A stretch of DNA of 64,000 bases from Bacteroidales bacterium (GCA_016286055.1 JAEERW010000013.1:1-64000); one strand, 5' to 3'. Shown: positions 53,946 through 63,790, counted from the stretch's first letter. The notes: generated by a model not told the origin, from the sequence alone. Program-made: numbers and translations.

Positions 53946-55376
53946 TTAGTCCTGCTCCTTCTTTTCCTCGTCGTAAGTTGATGGAATAGCATCTTCCGAC
54001 TCAAGAATATCCTCCTTTGTAAGCTGGTTGCCCGATTCATCCATTTTGGCAAAACTCTGACGCATAAGGGTGTCGGCTTGTTTGTTCTTGATGTCGGTGT
54101 AATCTTTGATAGAAAGATTGCCGTCGAGGAAAGCCGAAGCCATAGCTTTTTGAACCTTTTCTTCGGCGAGGATAAGTTCGGCACGAGCTTCTTCGGCCAT
54201 AGCCTTAGCGCGCACAGATTTAAGTCCTGCGCCCACATCGTTGCCCACCTTAATATCCGAAACGTCGACAGAAAGAATCTCGAATGCCGAACTTTCATGA
54301 AGGTTGGCATTTTCAACCTTGTCGGCAACAAGATAAGGGTTTTGTAATATTTCGTTATGACTTTTAGCGAGACCAATCTGTGTGGCAAGACCCTCGTTAA
54401 CACGAGCAAGCACGGTTTCTTCGCTCACACCACCAATGATGTTTTTGATATGCGAACGAATAGTAACTTTCACTTTCATAGTGATTTCAACACCATCGCG
54501 AGCCACACCACGCACACCATCGGTTTCCACCACACGAGGAGTAATAGCTGATTTAACCGACTCTACCACATCAAGGTTAGAAAGGTCAATAGCGGCAATA
54601 TCCTTAAACTCGAAATCGGGCAGGCTAGCTTTCTTGGCTGAAATATAGGCTTCGATAGTCTTTTCGAGGTTACCACCAGCCAAATAGTGCTCTTTAAGGT
54701 CGTTGAGCGAAATGCTGAAACCAGAGTTGTCGGCCACAATCTTAGCCTTAATAAGGTCGATAACATTTACGCCAGCAAGGTAATAAGCGGCAAGTTCGGT
54801 AACATCTACATTTATTTTGGCGTTTTTAGCCATTATAAGCGCATGAATAATAGCAGTAACGTCAACCTTGGCAAGATACTGCTGAGCCATCTCCTCAACC
54901 GAAATTTTAAGTTTTGCGTTACCTGCGCGGATAAGGGTGTCAACCACCACATTGATATCCACACCTGCAAGATAGTGGTCGCAAAGCTGTTTTGGATCGA
55001 GGCTAAGGTGGGCGTTTTGTGCCTTAACAAGCAAGTAAAGAATTTTTGACTGAGGAATATTCTGCCATTTCATCTTGATAAGCAAAAACCACGACACCCG
55101 CACTTTTGACAATCGAGCCTGAAACCATAGTTTCAACGGTACCAATGCTATAAAAAAGTAGACCACCGACGCAGCTATCACCAATGCAATAAGCACCACC
55201 AAAATTGTGTCCCACACACTACCTTCTGCAGAAAGAGTTGGGTTTTCGCTCACATCATCAGTTACTAGTTCCGAAATCTGAATATCCTGATAGCGGTCTT
55301 CATTGTCGTTGATAGTACACGACTGAACAAATAACAGCGTGAAAATCAAACATATAGTATAAATAAATTTAGTCAT
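53946..55376 (-). CDS. FloA-like flotillin with repeat expansion and lipobox (shorter paralogue)
   Basis: 476 residues related to the FloA/YqfA (UPF0365) flotillin-like family of membrane-domain scaffolds. Residues 1-19 look like a lipoprotein signal (LLFVQSC, Cys20), followed by a membrane helix at about 57-80. Then come about five tandem units of 36-38 residues (each with a LxxAxxAxLxxxxxxLxxxYLAGxDxxxxI pattern; YLAGVD, YLAKVD, YLAGVN and YLAGGN mark four). The band-7-like domain begins near VVETDGVRGVARDGVEITMKVKVTIR, and a coiled-coil tail rich in Ala/Glu follows (about 385-440). Ordinary FloA has only one or two such units and no lipobox. Third gene of the minus-strand operon, 108 bp after its paralogue. 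Confidence 0.82.
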   Translation of the reverse strand: MTKFIYTICLIFTLLFVQSCTINDNEDRYQDIQISELVTDDVSENPTLSAEGSVWDTILVVLIALVIAASVVYFFIALVPLKLWFQARLSKVRVSWFLLIKMKWQNIPQSKILYLLVKAQNAHLSLDPKQLCDHYLAGVDINVVVDTLIRAGNAKLKISVEEMAQQYLAKVDVTAIIHALIMAKNAKINVDVTELAAYYLAGVNVIDLIKAKIVADNSGFSISLNDLKEHYLAGGNLEKTIEAYISAKKASLPDFEFKDIAAIDLSNLDVVESVKSAITPRVVETDGVRGVARDGVEITMKVKVTIRSHIKNIIGGVSEETVLARVNEGLATQIGLAKSHNEILQNPYLVADKVENANLHESSAFEILSVDVSDIKVGNDVGAGLKSVRAKAMAEEARAELILAEEKVQKAMASAFLDGNLSIKDYTDIKNKQADTLMRQSFAKMDESGNQLTKEDILESEDAIPSTYDEEKKEQD

Positions 55377-55484
55377 CTTGCACTAATTTTGAGTAGTATA
55401 TTAATCAATTAAGTCACAAATATATATATAATTTACTTTACTAATAGTAATTTACTATATTTTTTTTAGCAAATATAATAAAAT

Positions 55485-57524
55485 TTATTCATCCTTTTCG
55501 TAACCTGTTTCAATCGACTTTGGTTTCTCGTTCAAAAGATTAGCCTTGTGAAGTTCGTTGAAATTAGGTTTTGTGCCGTCTTTATACTGCTGCACCATAG
55601 CAATGCGCAGGTCGGCCTCGGCCTTGGCACGGTCGGCTTCGGCTTGAATAATGCGTTTGCGGCTCTGAATTTCAGCCTGACGAAGTTCTAGTTCAGACTT
55701 AATATTTTGGCCAATAATAATATCGTAAATATTTACGTCCAACAGCTGATAAGCGCAATATTTGTTAAGCTGAGTTTCGGTTGCACGTTCGGGATTGGTC
55801 TTGATTTCGCGTTTTTCCTCCTCCTCATTAATCATCTTGAGTACTTCGTGCGAAATGGGCGACAAGTTTTTGAGTATCGACTCATGGTCGTCGAACGATT
55901 CAAGTTTAGTAACAACAGCCTCATTGATGCGTTTACCAAGAATGTCGAGGCCGTAACCAACAAAAATGAGTTCCATCTTGCCTCGCACAGTAATATTGAT
56001 TTTTGGAGTGATTTGTACGCCAGACTTACAAACTATTGTCAAACAATCTTTTACCTCCACAACCTGAGGTTTCAATGCCCACGAAATAGCTTCGTCTAAC
56101 GAGGAATATTTGCCCGACCGAATAATCTTACCTGCAAGAACCATATCAATAGATAATCCAGCTTTACGGGCCTTGCGAATACTCTTAATAGTTTCAAGCA
56201 CTCTACCGAACTCTAAGAAATGTTTTTTAACCATACGACGGGTGATACCATTCTCGGTTTCGGTGGCTTCCAGCTCGGAAGCAATCTTCATAGACTGAAC
56301 ACAGTCGTAAATATCGGCATCGGGTCGAGAATATTCTATAAGGTCGTCTTTTGTAATCTCCAAGTCAAGACCATTTTCTCTGATAAAACGGAGCGATTTC
56401 ACAAATTTCATAACGTCAGAACCTGTGGTTACATGATAACGCATCAGCTCGTTGAAATTAAGCTGATCCGAAAGTCCGTAAGCCTTTGCCTTGATAATGG
56501 CGGAGATAAGATTGTTCATCTGTTCGCCTGAAACATTGTGTAGAATCAAATCCTTAGGATCAATGGTAATGCCACTATTCTTTGCCTTAATAAGGTTAGA
56601 AATAAGATTGTCGAAATCATCATCAGAAAGAGCATAAAGATCAGATTCAGAGAAATTAAGCCACAACTGAGCATTGTGCGCCCTAATCATAGCATTGGTA
56701 AAACGTGTAACGTCGCGGTGATAGTTTTTATAGAGGTTTTTGAGCAAGGTGGTAGTAATCTTAAAGGCGTCTTTGTACTCGTTGATATTTTGCACCTTGT
56801 TGATTCGGTAACTACTTTCGTCATCGAGGAAAATGCCTGCACTGTTGGCGCGAATCATAGCATAGATTATAAGTTTGAGGCCTTCTTCGTCGATTTGGTT
56901 GATTAGGGGGCGTTCTTCGATGTCGAGACCCTCGTTTTTAGCCATAATATCGAGACTTACCAATTGGCTAAAATCTTTCTTGTCGTTGATATAACGCAAA
57001 GCGGTTTCGTAACTTATTTTAAGGTCGGCATTTATCTGGTCGGCCCAGCTTCGTGCAAATGTTTCTACATTCTGACGTATTTTCTGGTCGCTCTTAGATT
57101 TGTCGGCAGAGTCGGAATTTTGCTCCTCTTTAAGTTTTGCATCGTCGGCGTTTTGTTTCAAAATTTCAGCCACCTTACGCAACATTTCCAAAGAAAAGCT
57201 TGCATCCACCTGATTTATAATATAATAACTATAAATAAACAGCTCAATATTAGTTATTTTTTTGCATTTGGCTATTTCGATGGCCTCTTTAAAATCTATA
57301 TTGATAGTGTAATCTCTTGCGCATTTCAACACAGCCACAAGACGTTCACGCTCAGCAGGTTCTAATTCTTTAGCCTTGTTGTAATAAGGATTGCCAAAAA
57401 CATGATAGCCTAGTTCACGAATCGATTTCGAGAATTTAGTTTTGCGATCTTTTAGCAAAATCGTGGCCAAAACTACCGATACCAATACAAAAACTAACGC
57501 TAATAAAAAGCCTAAATAGTCCAT
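55485..57524 (-). CDS. FloA-like flotillin, long paralogue
   Basis: 679 residues. One N-terminal membrane helix (about 4-25) is followed by an acidic and charged region to about 165, and then a helical repeat array (about 165-500) of 36-40-residue units such as LIIYAMIRANSAGI, FTNAMIRAHNAQL, LISNLIKAKNSGITI and LISAIIKAKAYGL. The flotillin-like core is near 510-600 (QVVEVKDCLTIVCKSGVQITPKINITVRGKMELIFVGYG), with a coiled-coil tail (ELRQAEIQSRKRIIQAEADRAKAEADLRIA). The order matches FloA, but the array is greatly enlarged. The gene begins 13 bp after the SPOR-protein stop, so both are co-transcribed. Confidence 0.8.
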   Translation of the reverse strand: MDYLGFLLALVFVLVSVVLATILLKDRKTKFSKSIRELGYHVFGNPYYNKAKELEPAERERLVAVLKCARDYTINIDFKEAIEIAKCKKITNIELFIYSYYIINQVDASFSLEMLRKVAEILKQNADDAKLKEEQNSDSADKSKSDQKIRQNVETFARSWADQINADLKISYETALRYINDKKDFSQLVSLDIMAKNEGLDIEERPLINQIDEEGLKLIIYAMIRANSAGIFLDDESSYRINKVQNINEYKDAFKITTTLLKNLYKNYHRDVTRFTNAMIRAHNAQLWLNFSESDLYALSDDDFDNLISNLIKAKNSGITIDPKDLILHNVSGEQMNNLISAIIKAKAYGLSDQLNFNELMRYHVTTGSDVMKFVKSLRFIRENGLDLEITKDDLIEYSRPDADIYDCVQSMKIASELEATETENGITRRMVKKHFLEFGRVLETIKSIRKARKAGLSIDMVLAGKIIRSGKYSSLDEAISWALKPQVVEVKDCLTIVCKSGVQITPKINITVRGKMELIFVGYGLDILGKRINEAVVTKLESFDDHESILKNLSPISHEVLKMINEEEEKREIKTNPERATETQLNKYCAYQLLDVNIYDIIIGQNIKSELELRQAEIQSRKRIIQAEADRAKAEADLRIAMVQQYKDGTKPNFNELHKANLLNEKPKSIETGYEKDE

Positions 57525-57537
57525 AAGACAATGATAT

Positions 57538-60105
57538 TTATTGTTTTACTCCATTAATAAATGTAACCACATACGACTCGGTGTATCCCAGTTTCACAAG
57601 ATTTGCTCTGAGGTTGTCAGCTTGCGCTCTCGTGTCGCAATCACCAACGGTGTATACGGTGTATTCTCCGCTCTTCGATGTATGAACAGCGTAAGATTTC
57701 TTAAGTTTGTCCATCTTGTTTTTAACCTCTTTCGACAAAGCCGATTTGTATGCTCCTATCTGCACACGGTAAACGGTTTTGTTTGACGCTGTTTGAGGAT
57801 TAGACGAAGCAATAGGACCTGCATTTTGTCCGTTCGACACTTTAATAATGTAAGCATCTTCATAGCCACAAGCTTTCATTGTCTGGAGGTTGGCTTTGGC
57901 AATGCTAAAATCGGTGGAAACACCTGTGTAGTAGCGGTAAAGACCACCGTTGTTTTGGTCGTAGAAGAGTTGGTTAACATTAAACGAAGATTTGGTGAGC
58001 AGCGTGGGCACCGACGAAATCTGCACTGCATAAGCTGTTCCAGATATAGTAGACAAAGGTTGTGCGTCGGTAGTGCCAGTAGATTGTGCTATCTGAATGG
58101 GTTCTGGTTGGGGAGCAAACTGCTGTTGGTAAGCACTCAGGTCGCGAAGTTCGCTTTGAACTTGCGCCTGATATCCCGATTGCTTTTCGGCAGAAGCCTT
58201 TGCAGTATTCACGTTAGTTTTTTTACCATTAACAAATGCAGAAACCACTGCCGATTTATAGCCTCCGTTTTTAGCCATTGCCTGAGCTGCAAGAGCTGCA
58301 TCGTATGTTTTGTACGAACCAAGGTAATAGCGCATATAGTTCTGATTTTTAAGCTTTTCGGCTACAAATACATTAACTGCAGGAAACTCCACCGGTTCGG
58401 GCATCTCTTTGTAAATGCCAGTTTCAACGGTAAACACCGTTCCCGAAGGATATGTGTATGGTCTTAAACGCTGATCCTCTTTGGTATAGTACCACGACGA
58501 AACTGCTGGAGCGTTTGAATTAGATACAGGAACTTTGGCAACGGGATAAGTAGTTGCTTTTGGCTTATTAGCGCCACTGGTATTGCCACTGGTATTTTTT
58601 GGAGTGGTGGTGGTTTTAGGAGTGGTGGTAGTTTTGGCAGTTTGTTTTGGTTTGCTTGTTGCCACGGTATCTTTTGGTTGCGCCTTAGGATTGTTAACAG
58701 TGGGATTGGCGGGCGCAGAAGGCTGGGCAGTAGTAGGTTTTTCTGGCTCAGCCACCATTGGCATATCCATTGGTACTCCGTCGGAATGATCCATTACAGA
58801 GGCAGCAATATGTTTGTCGGAAGTAAGCGGCATTCCTAGATAGCTTGCAATGGCGTTTTCCATACAGGCTATGGACTGAAGCTTAATTTCGTTTCCAGCA
58901 GAAAGAGATGTATATTTTTCCACCTTGCTAAACTTATTGGCTGCAAAAGTCTCGTAAGATTTTGACATATTATAAAGATTAACAGCCTGATCTTCATAAG
59001 CTTTGGCGGTGGGATTATTTTTACGGATTTTGGGAATATATTTTTCGTAAAGTTCAAAAAGTGCATTGTTAGTTTTCACCTCTTGTGTTACAGCCGAAAC
59101 AAGCGAAGAACATTCGTTAAGTTCCTCTTCTTGGGCAAGTTGACTATAATACTCTGTTTCGGTAATGGTGAGAGCCTCAGATGCAAAAATACGCAACGAA
59201 TCGGCCTTAATGCCGAGATTTGTAGCCTTGAGCATCAGCTGTGAAGCGTTGTTTTCGGCGTCAAACTGTTTTTGCATAGCTGCACGGTCGGTATCGCTAA
59301 CCTTCAAACTATCAACAAATTCGTTGTAACGAATACGGTAAATATTTGCATCTGTATTGAAATCGTAATGCTGAGGAGCACGCAAAACAGGCTGTTCGTC
59401 TTTGGAGGCGACAACCTTGGGGTCAGACACCGGTTTTGAATTAGTAGGCGAAAGATATTGGGTGTAATCAACCAAGGGGTCGTTTTTAAGAATAGCGAAA
59501 GCAAGTTCTTGGTTTTCAACTGCTTTATCCAATTTGTTATACATTGAACGGTAAATAGTCAATGCGTTTTCGGTATTCACTGTCTTTTTCTCGTTCTCGG
59601 TAAGAGCGTATAGTTCGTTAGCCTGTTGAGCGAGGGCATAGGCAGCCTTACCACGAGCCGACGAAGTGTCAACAATCTTGTTTTTAAGTTCGGCAGTGTA
59701 AATATCTTTGAATGTGGCAGATGCTGTTTCAAAAGATTTGAGGGCTGCGAGTTCTTTGCTGGCAGCTTTAGCGCGAAGTTTAGTAATTTTTTTCAAAGTT
59801 TTAGATGATTTGTCCCCCTCACGCTCCAAATCGTTGGCTTCCGTTTCAAGAGCGGCTTTTTCCAAAAGGATGTCTTCACACTTGGAGCGGAGCTTTTCTG
59901 CCTTGGCTAGTTTTTTACGATCAGCTTTGCTAAAAAGCGAATCGTAATATGGTTGAGAGCTAAGTCTAAAAGAACCTTTTAGTATGGTTATGTTATTGGT
60001 ATACAATACATTGTTAGAAATCGAAGGCAAGTTTTCTGTCGGTAAAAAAGCTACCGACATCAAAGCGGGTGCGGCTATTGCCAAAGCCAAATTTAAAATT
60101 TTCAT
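57538..60105 (-). CDS. Exported SPOR-domain protein with coiled-coil N-terminal half
   Basis: 855 residues. A signal peptide-like start (1-20) is followed by a long alpha-helical region (about 55-430) rich in Ala, Lys, Glu and Leu, a Pro/Thr/Lys-rich linker (about 455-515, TPKTTTTPKNTSG), then three SPOR-like beta-alpha repeats (about 540-625, 690-760 and 780-855; the last has VYRVQIGAYKSAL...YTVYTVGDCDTRAQADNLRANLVKLGYTESYVVTF). SPOR domains bind denuded peptidoglycan glycans, so the protein should sit in the periplasm at sites of wall remodelling. It heads the operon with the two FloA-like genes. Confidence 0.85.
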   Translation of the reverse strand: MKILNLALAIAAPALMSVAFLPTENLPSISNNVLYTNNITILKGSFRLSSQPYYDSLFSKADRKKLAKAEKLRSKCEDILLEKAALETEANDLEREGDKSSKTLKKITKLRAKAASKELAALKSFETASATFKDIYTAELKNKIVDTSSARGKAAYALAQQANELYALTENEKKTVNTENALTIYRSMYNKLDKAVENQELAFAILKNDPLVDYTQYLSPTNSKPVSDPKVVASKDEQPVLRAPQHYDFNTDANIYRIRYNEFVDSLKVSDTDRAAMQKQFDAENNASQLMLKATNLGIKADSLRIFASEALTITETEYYSQLAQEEELNECSSLVSAVTQEVKTNNALFELYEKYIPKIRKNNPTAKAYEDQAVNLYNMSKSYETFAANKFSKVEKYTSLSAGNEIKLQSIACMENAIASYLGMPLTSDKHIAASVMDHSDGVPMDMPMVAEPEKPTTAQPSAPANPTVNNPKAQPKDTVATSKPKQTAKTTTTPKTTTTPKNTSGNTSGANKPKATTYPVAKVPVSNSNAPAVSSWYYTKEDQRLRPYTYPSGTVFTVETGIYKEMPEPVEFPAVNVFVAEKLKNQNYMRYYLGSYKTYDAALAAQAMAKNGGYKSAVVSAFVNGKKTNVNTAKASAEKQSGYQAQVQSELRDLSAYQQQFAPQPEPIQIAQSTGTTDAQPLSTISGTAYAVQISSVPTLLTKSSFNVNQLFYDQNNGGLYRYYTGVSTDFSIAKANLQTMKACGYEDAYIIKVSNGQNAGPIASSNPQTASNKTVYRVQIGAYKSALSKEVKNKMDKLKKSYAVHTSKSGEYTVYTVGDCDTRAQADNLRANLVKLGYTESYVVTFINGVKQ

Positions 60106-60192
60106 CTCGGTCAGAAAAAATAATAGTTTAGATTACAAATGTAACCTATATTTTGATAATTTCAAAATTTTGACAAAAAAAATATCAATAGC

Positions 60193-60220
60193 AAAAAAAA
60201 AGGTCGCCGTATGGCGACCT
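60193..60220 (-). terminator. Terminator of tRNA-His
   Basis: GGTCGCC and GGCGACC pair around ATAC; on the minus strand nine T follow. It is 12 bp beyond the tRNA 3' end. Confidence 0.85.
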
Positions 60221-60231
60221 TAAAAAACTAG

Positions 60232-60305
60232 TACCGAGGAAGAGATTCGAACCCATGACCCTCGGATCCACAATCCGATGCTCTAACCAACTGAGCTACC
60301 TCGGC
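60232..60305 (-). tRNA. tRNA-His (GTG)
   Basis: Acceptor GCCGAGG with CCTCGGT (first pair G-T); D-arm GCTCAGTTGGTTAGAGC; anticodon arm TCGGA-TTGTGGA-TCCGA with anticodon GTG (histidine); T-arm GGGTTCGAATCTC with one mismatch. A G precedes position 1, but the discriminator is A and not the C usual for tRNA-His. CCA is not encoded. Confidence 0.88.
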
Positions 60306-60320
60306 CAATTTTTTCGGGTG

Positions 60321-60353
60321 CAAAGTTAAGCAGATTAATATGTATTATGCAAA
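60321..60353 (-). promoter_or_regulatory. Promoter of tRNA-His
   Basis: Minus strand TTTG at 60353-60350, a 21-bp spacer and TAACTTTG at 60328-60321, followed by GCACCCGAA. The same downstream bases occur at the two promoters at the left edge of the window. Confidence 0.65.
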
Positions 60354-60483
60354 TTTTTTTGAAAAGATTTTTGTAATAATTTTCATCAGATTGATTTATT
60401 GGATATTACAAGCGTCATTATTACAAAAACAGAGATTATTAAGATTAATTATACATTTTTTTTCACGATTATAGGCGTATAAA

Positions 60484-60515
60484 TTTGACGATTTGAATAT
60501 TGAACCTTATTTTTG
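60484..60515 (+). promoter_or_regulatory. Promoter of the porin gene
   Basis: TTTG at 60484-60487, a 20-bp spacer and TATTTTTG at 60508-60515. It implies translation starts at 60562 or later, not at an upstream in-frame ATG at 60493. Confidence 0.65.
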
Positions 60516-60561
60516 CAAAAAAATTTGCCGCCAAAGATACGGCTTGTTTTATCATACTGAC

Positions 60562-62523
60562 ATGAAGTTATTTTGCAACATAAATAAAATGATAGCCACT
60601 GGCAAAGGGGTGATTGTACTAATGATTTTGGTACTGGTATCTGGCGTAGCCCAGGCTCAAACCCAGAAAACTAAAAAGGAGAAAAAGAAAGATGATTATC
60701 CGATGAAAGTAAACGTATGGACTCTCGGCAAAGACCTTTCGCCAGTAGATTACAAATTGGACGAGGACACTGCACTCCATCTCTTTCAAGTTTACGACAA
60801 AAACGAAAAGCAATCAATATCCACCACCAACCTCGGAAATATGGCGTCGCCATATATTTCAAATGTTTTTGACGACAGGCCTATCAACAAGTGGAACTCC
60901 ATAATATTTTTCAACTCGCTCAACGACTTTTGGAACGTTCCAGAAAAGACCAAATATTATCAAGTAAACCATCCTTACACTTGGCTTTATTATGTTACCG
61001 CGCCCAAATCTCGCAAAGAACAGATTGTGGATTTTACTCATACTCAAAACGTTAACAGCAAATTCAATTGGGCGTTCAACATAAAGTTAGACGGTAGCGC
61101 TGGCCGACTGTCGCATCAGCAAACAAGGCTAGTGTCGTTTGCCCCAAACATCAGCTACCGAGGCAAGCATTTCAGCCTATACACCTTTTATAAGTTCAAC
61201 AAATTTCAAATTCAGGAAAACGGCGGTATTCTAAAAGATTCGATTGACCTCAACAACAAACGCTTCAACACCAAGATGGACAAAAGTGACAGCTACTGGG
61301 GCTACCGTCATTGGGGACTTGTAAGCGAATATTCGTTGGGTACTACCGATTTTAAAATCATCAACGACTCCACCCGCACCGAAATCTACACACCAAGAAT
61401 TGCCTTCAACTATACATTCGACTTTGAAAAACAGTTCCGCTCTTACACCGACGGCGATATGGATTCTACGGTTTTTGATCATTTTTACCAAAATGTACCA
61501 GCCACTTACGACTCCATTTTCTTTAGAAGAGTAACTAACAAATTTCAGCTGAAAATTTGTGAAGGTCAGCTTATGGGATTTTCGCCAGGTATCAGAGGCG
61601 CAATTGGTATTGAGCACGAAACCTATCACAACCTTGCCAACTATATTGAAAAAAACTATTCAGAACAAAATCAAAACACGTTTTTTGAGGCAGGAATATT
61701 TAAAAACAAATCGCGGAGCCTATATCTGAGCGGTGATTTCAAACAATACTTAACTGGCGCCAAATCAGGCGACACTGAATTGAACGGCAAACTCGGATAC
61801 AAACTTTTTAAACATAACAGCGATACCGTTAACGCTTATTTAGACGCATCGGTGGATTTTTACAATCTTGAGCCAACATATTTTGAAAAACACTATTCTA
61901 GCAACAATTTCAAGTGGGACAACAAGTTTTCAAAAAGCAAAATTATTAGAATAGGTGCGGAATTCGGTATGCCTCAATGGCATTTCAAGGTGTCGGCATC
62001 AAACTATATGCTTACCGATTACATATACTTCAACAGCAAAGCAGTGCCAATGCAAGACAATGGCAATATTACCGTGCAAACGGTAAAAATTACTAAAGAC
62101 TTCTTTGTGTGGCACGTACGATTTGCCAATAGATTTGTGTGGCAACATTCCGACAAAAACGAAATTCTCAACCTGCCCGATTTTGCATTATACCATTCCA
62201 CATATTTTGAATTTTTCCTCGTTCCCAAAGTGCTGCTGACCCAGATAGGTGGCGAAGTACGATATTCAAGCGAGTACGACGCATACGGATACAGCCCTGC
62301 CACATCGGTTTTCTACCCTCTCGGCGATAAGGCTGAGTTAAAAGCTGGCAACTATCCTATTATCAACGCTTTTTTCAACATGAAAATCAAAGGTGTGCTC
62401 ATGTTTTTCAAGTGGGAACATATCAACGATGGTATGATTAAAGACTATTATGCTGCTACCGATTGTTATCCAATCACCGACTTCCATTTTAAATTTGGTA
62501 TTTTGTGGCGTTTTGGTGATTAA
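60562..62523 (+). CDS. Putative outer-membrane porin (Porin_10 type)
   Basis: 653 residues. Signal peptide (hydrophobic VIVLMILVLVSGVAQAQ, near 14-32), a charged linker (QKTKKEKKKDDYP), then a domain starting KVNVWTLGKDLSPVDYKLDEDTALHLFQVYD and many amphipathic strands ending with aromatic residues (FHFKFGILWRFGD at the C-terminus). This is the pattern of the Bacteroidota 'putative porin' family and the final aromatic signature of outer-membrane barrels. ATG at 60562 is preferred from the promoter; a second ATG at 60589 is also possible. Confidence 0.85.
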   Translation: MKLFCNINKMIATGKGVIVLMILVLVSGVAQAQTQKTKKEKKKDDYPMKVNVWTLGKDLSPVDYKLDEDTALHLFQVYDKNEKQSISTTNLGNMASPYISNVFDDRPINKWNSIIFFNSLNDFWNVPEKTKYYQVNHPYTWLYYVTAPKSRKEQIVDFTHTQNVNSKFNWAFNIKLDGSAGRLSHQQTRLVSFAPNISYRGKHFSLYTFYKFNKFQIQENGGILKDSIDLNNKRFNTKMDKSDSYWGYRHWGLVSEYSLGTTDFKIINDSTRTEIYTPRIAFNYTFDFEKQFRSYTDGDMDSTVFDHFYQNVPATYDSIFFRRVTNKFQLKICEGQLMGFSPGIRGAIGIEHETYHNLANYIEKNYSEQNQNTFFEAGIFKNKSRSLYLSGDFKQYLTGAKSGDTELNGKLGYKLFKHNSDTVNAYLDASVDFYNLEPTYFEKHYSSNNFKWDNKFSKSKIIRIGAEFGMPQWHFKVSASNYMLTDYIYFNSKAVPMQDNGNITVQTVKITKDFFVWHVRFANRFVWQHSDKNEILNLPDFALYHSTYFEFFLVPKVLLTQIGGEVRYSSEYDAYGYSPATSVFYPLGDKAELKAGNYPIINAFFNMKIKGVLMFFKWEHINDGMIKDYYAATDCYPITDFHFKFGILWRFGD

Positions 62524-62715
62524 TTTATATAATTATAAATCAGCACTTTTATTATTAAAATCACAAATTATACGTTTTTTGCTTAGGGTATTGAGTAAGT
62601 GAAGTGTCATAATAATGAAAACAAACTTAACAAAACTATTTTTTTTATTGCGCCTTACCGAACCGACACTTTAAGGCCAAACATACCTAAAACTATTTTG
62701 AATTTAACCTAACAA

Positions 62716-62748
62716 AAACGGACCACTTGTAAGGTTCGTTTTTTTTTT
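62716..62748 (+). terminator. Terminator after the porin gene
   Basis: AACGGACC and GGTTCGTT pair (one G-T) around ACTTGTAA, followed by a T-run of eight or nine. About 190 bp after the stop; the stretch between holds no gene. Confidence 0.75.
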
Positions 62749-62758
62749 GCACATAAGT

Positions 62759-63790
62759 CTACAGGCTTTCGCGACGAACAGGATAATTTTCGCGCAAATA
62801 TTCAAACTTTTCGGGCTGGGATTTTAGATTTGAACTATCTTGAAGAACATTATAAGAGTCAATTACAGCCTTATAATCAGCAATGTGAGCATAATCAAGG
62901 CTCATTCCTTGATATTCCGAAGTGTCTGGAACCCAATTATTTAAGCCAAGATTGAAAAACTTGCTCAAACTTCTAACAATCTGCATAGTGGCATTAGCCT
63001 TGCCGTCTACCGAATAGCCTGCAATGTGAGGAGTGCCGATAAACACACGCTTGAGCAGTTCAAGGTTGATATTTGGCTCGTTTTCCCACACATCGAGCAC
63101 TGCTGTTAAAAGTTTTCCACTGTTTAATGCCGACAACAAAGCGGAATTATCGGCCACAGGACCACGCGACGAATTAATAAGAATTGAACCATCGGACATT
63201 GAGTTCAAAAAATCATGATTGCAAAGATGGTGTGTGGCAAATTTACCAGAAGTAGAATACGGAACATGAATATCCACAATGTCAGCATTTTGCAGCAGAT
63301 AATTGAGCGAGCAGAAATCAAAATCACTATAGCCAGAGAACTCCAATGGCGGATCGTTTACCAAAACGTTCATACCCAAAAGTTTGGCGGCTTTCACCAC
63401 CTTTGCACCCACGTGCCCCGCTCCTATCACGCCAAGGGTCTTTGATTTAAGGTCAATGCCGTATTTTTCCGACAAGCAAACCAATACAGACATAATATAT
63501 TGACACACCGAGCCAGAATTGCATCCGGGAGCATTGGTCCAAAAAATATTGTTTTGTTTGCAGTAATTGGTGTCGATATGGTCGTAACCAATTGTAGCTG
63601 TGCCGATAAACTTTACAGAAGATTGGCTCAGTAATTGTTCGTTGCAGTTGGTGCGGGTGCGTACAATCAACGCATCGGCATCTTTTACTATTTCGGGAGT
63701 GATTTCGCGTCCCGGAACCAAAACCGTTTCGGCAACGCCATTGAACACATCGCCTAAAAATCTAACCTTATTGTCGCAGACTATCTTCAT
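62759..63790 (-). CDS. pdxB: Erythronate-4-phosphate dehydrogenase
   Basis: 343-residue D-2-hydroxyacid dehydrogenase family member; PdxB oxidises 4-phosphoerythronate in pyridoxal-5-phosphate synthesis. Visible: substrate-domain start MKIVCDNKVRFLGD, NAPGCNSGSVCQYI, NAD-binding GVIGAGHVGAKV (Rossmann), INSSRGPVADN with the catalytic Arg, ENEPNI with Glu, and catalytic His in GTPHIAGYSVDGKANA. The last segment, ending YLRENYPVRRESL, matches the PdxB dimerisation domain and separates it from other hydroxyacid dehydrogenases. ATG at 63790 starts the fold; earlier in-frame codons belong to the divergent gene's strand. A -7 box TATCTTTG is at 63831-63824. Confidence 0.93.
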   Translation of the reverse strand: MKIVCDNKVRFLGDVFNGVAETVLVPGREITPEIVKDADALIVRTRTNCNEQLLSQSSVKFIGTATIGYDHIDTNYCKQNNIFWTNAPGCNSGSVCQYIMSVLVCLSEKYGIDLKSKTLGVIGAGHVGAKVVKAAKLLGMNVLVNDPPLEFSGYSDFDFCSLNYLLQNADIVDIHVPYSTSGKFATHHLCNHDFLNSMSDGSILINSSRGPVADNSALLSALNSGKLLTAVLDVWENEPNINLELLKRVFIGTPHIAGYSVDGKANATMQIVRSLSKFFNLGLNNWVPDTSEYQGMSLDYAHIADYKAVIDSYNVLQDSSNLKSQPEKFEYLRENYPVRRESL

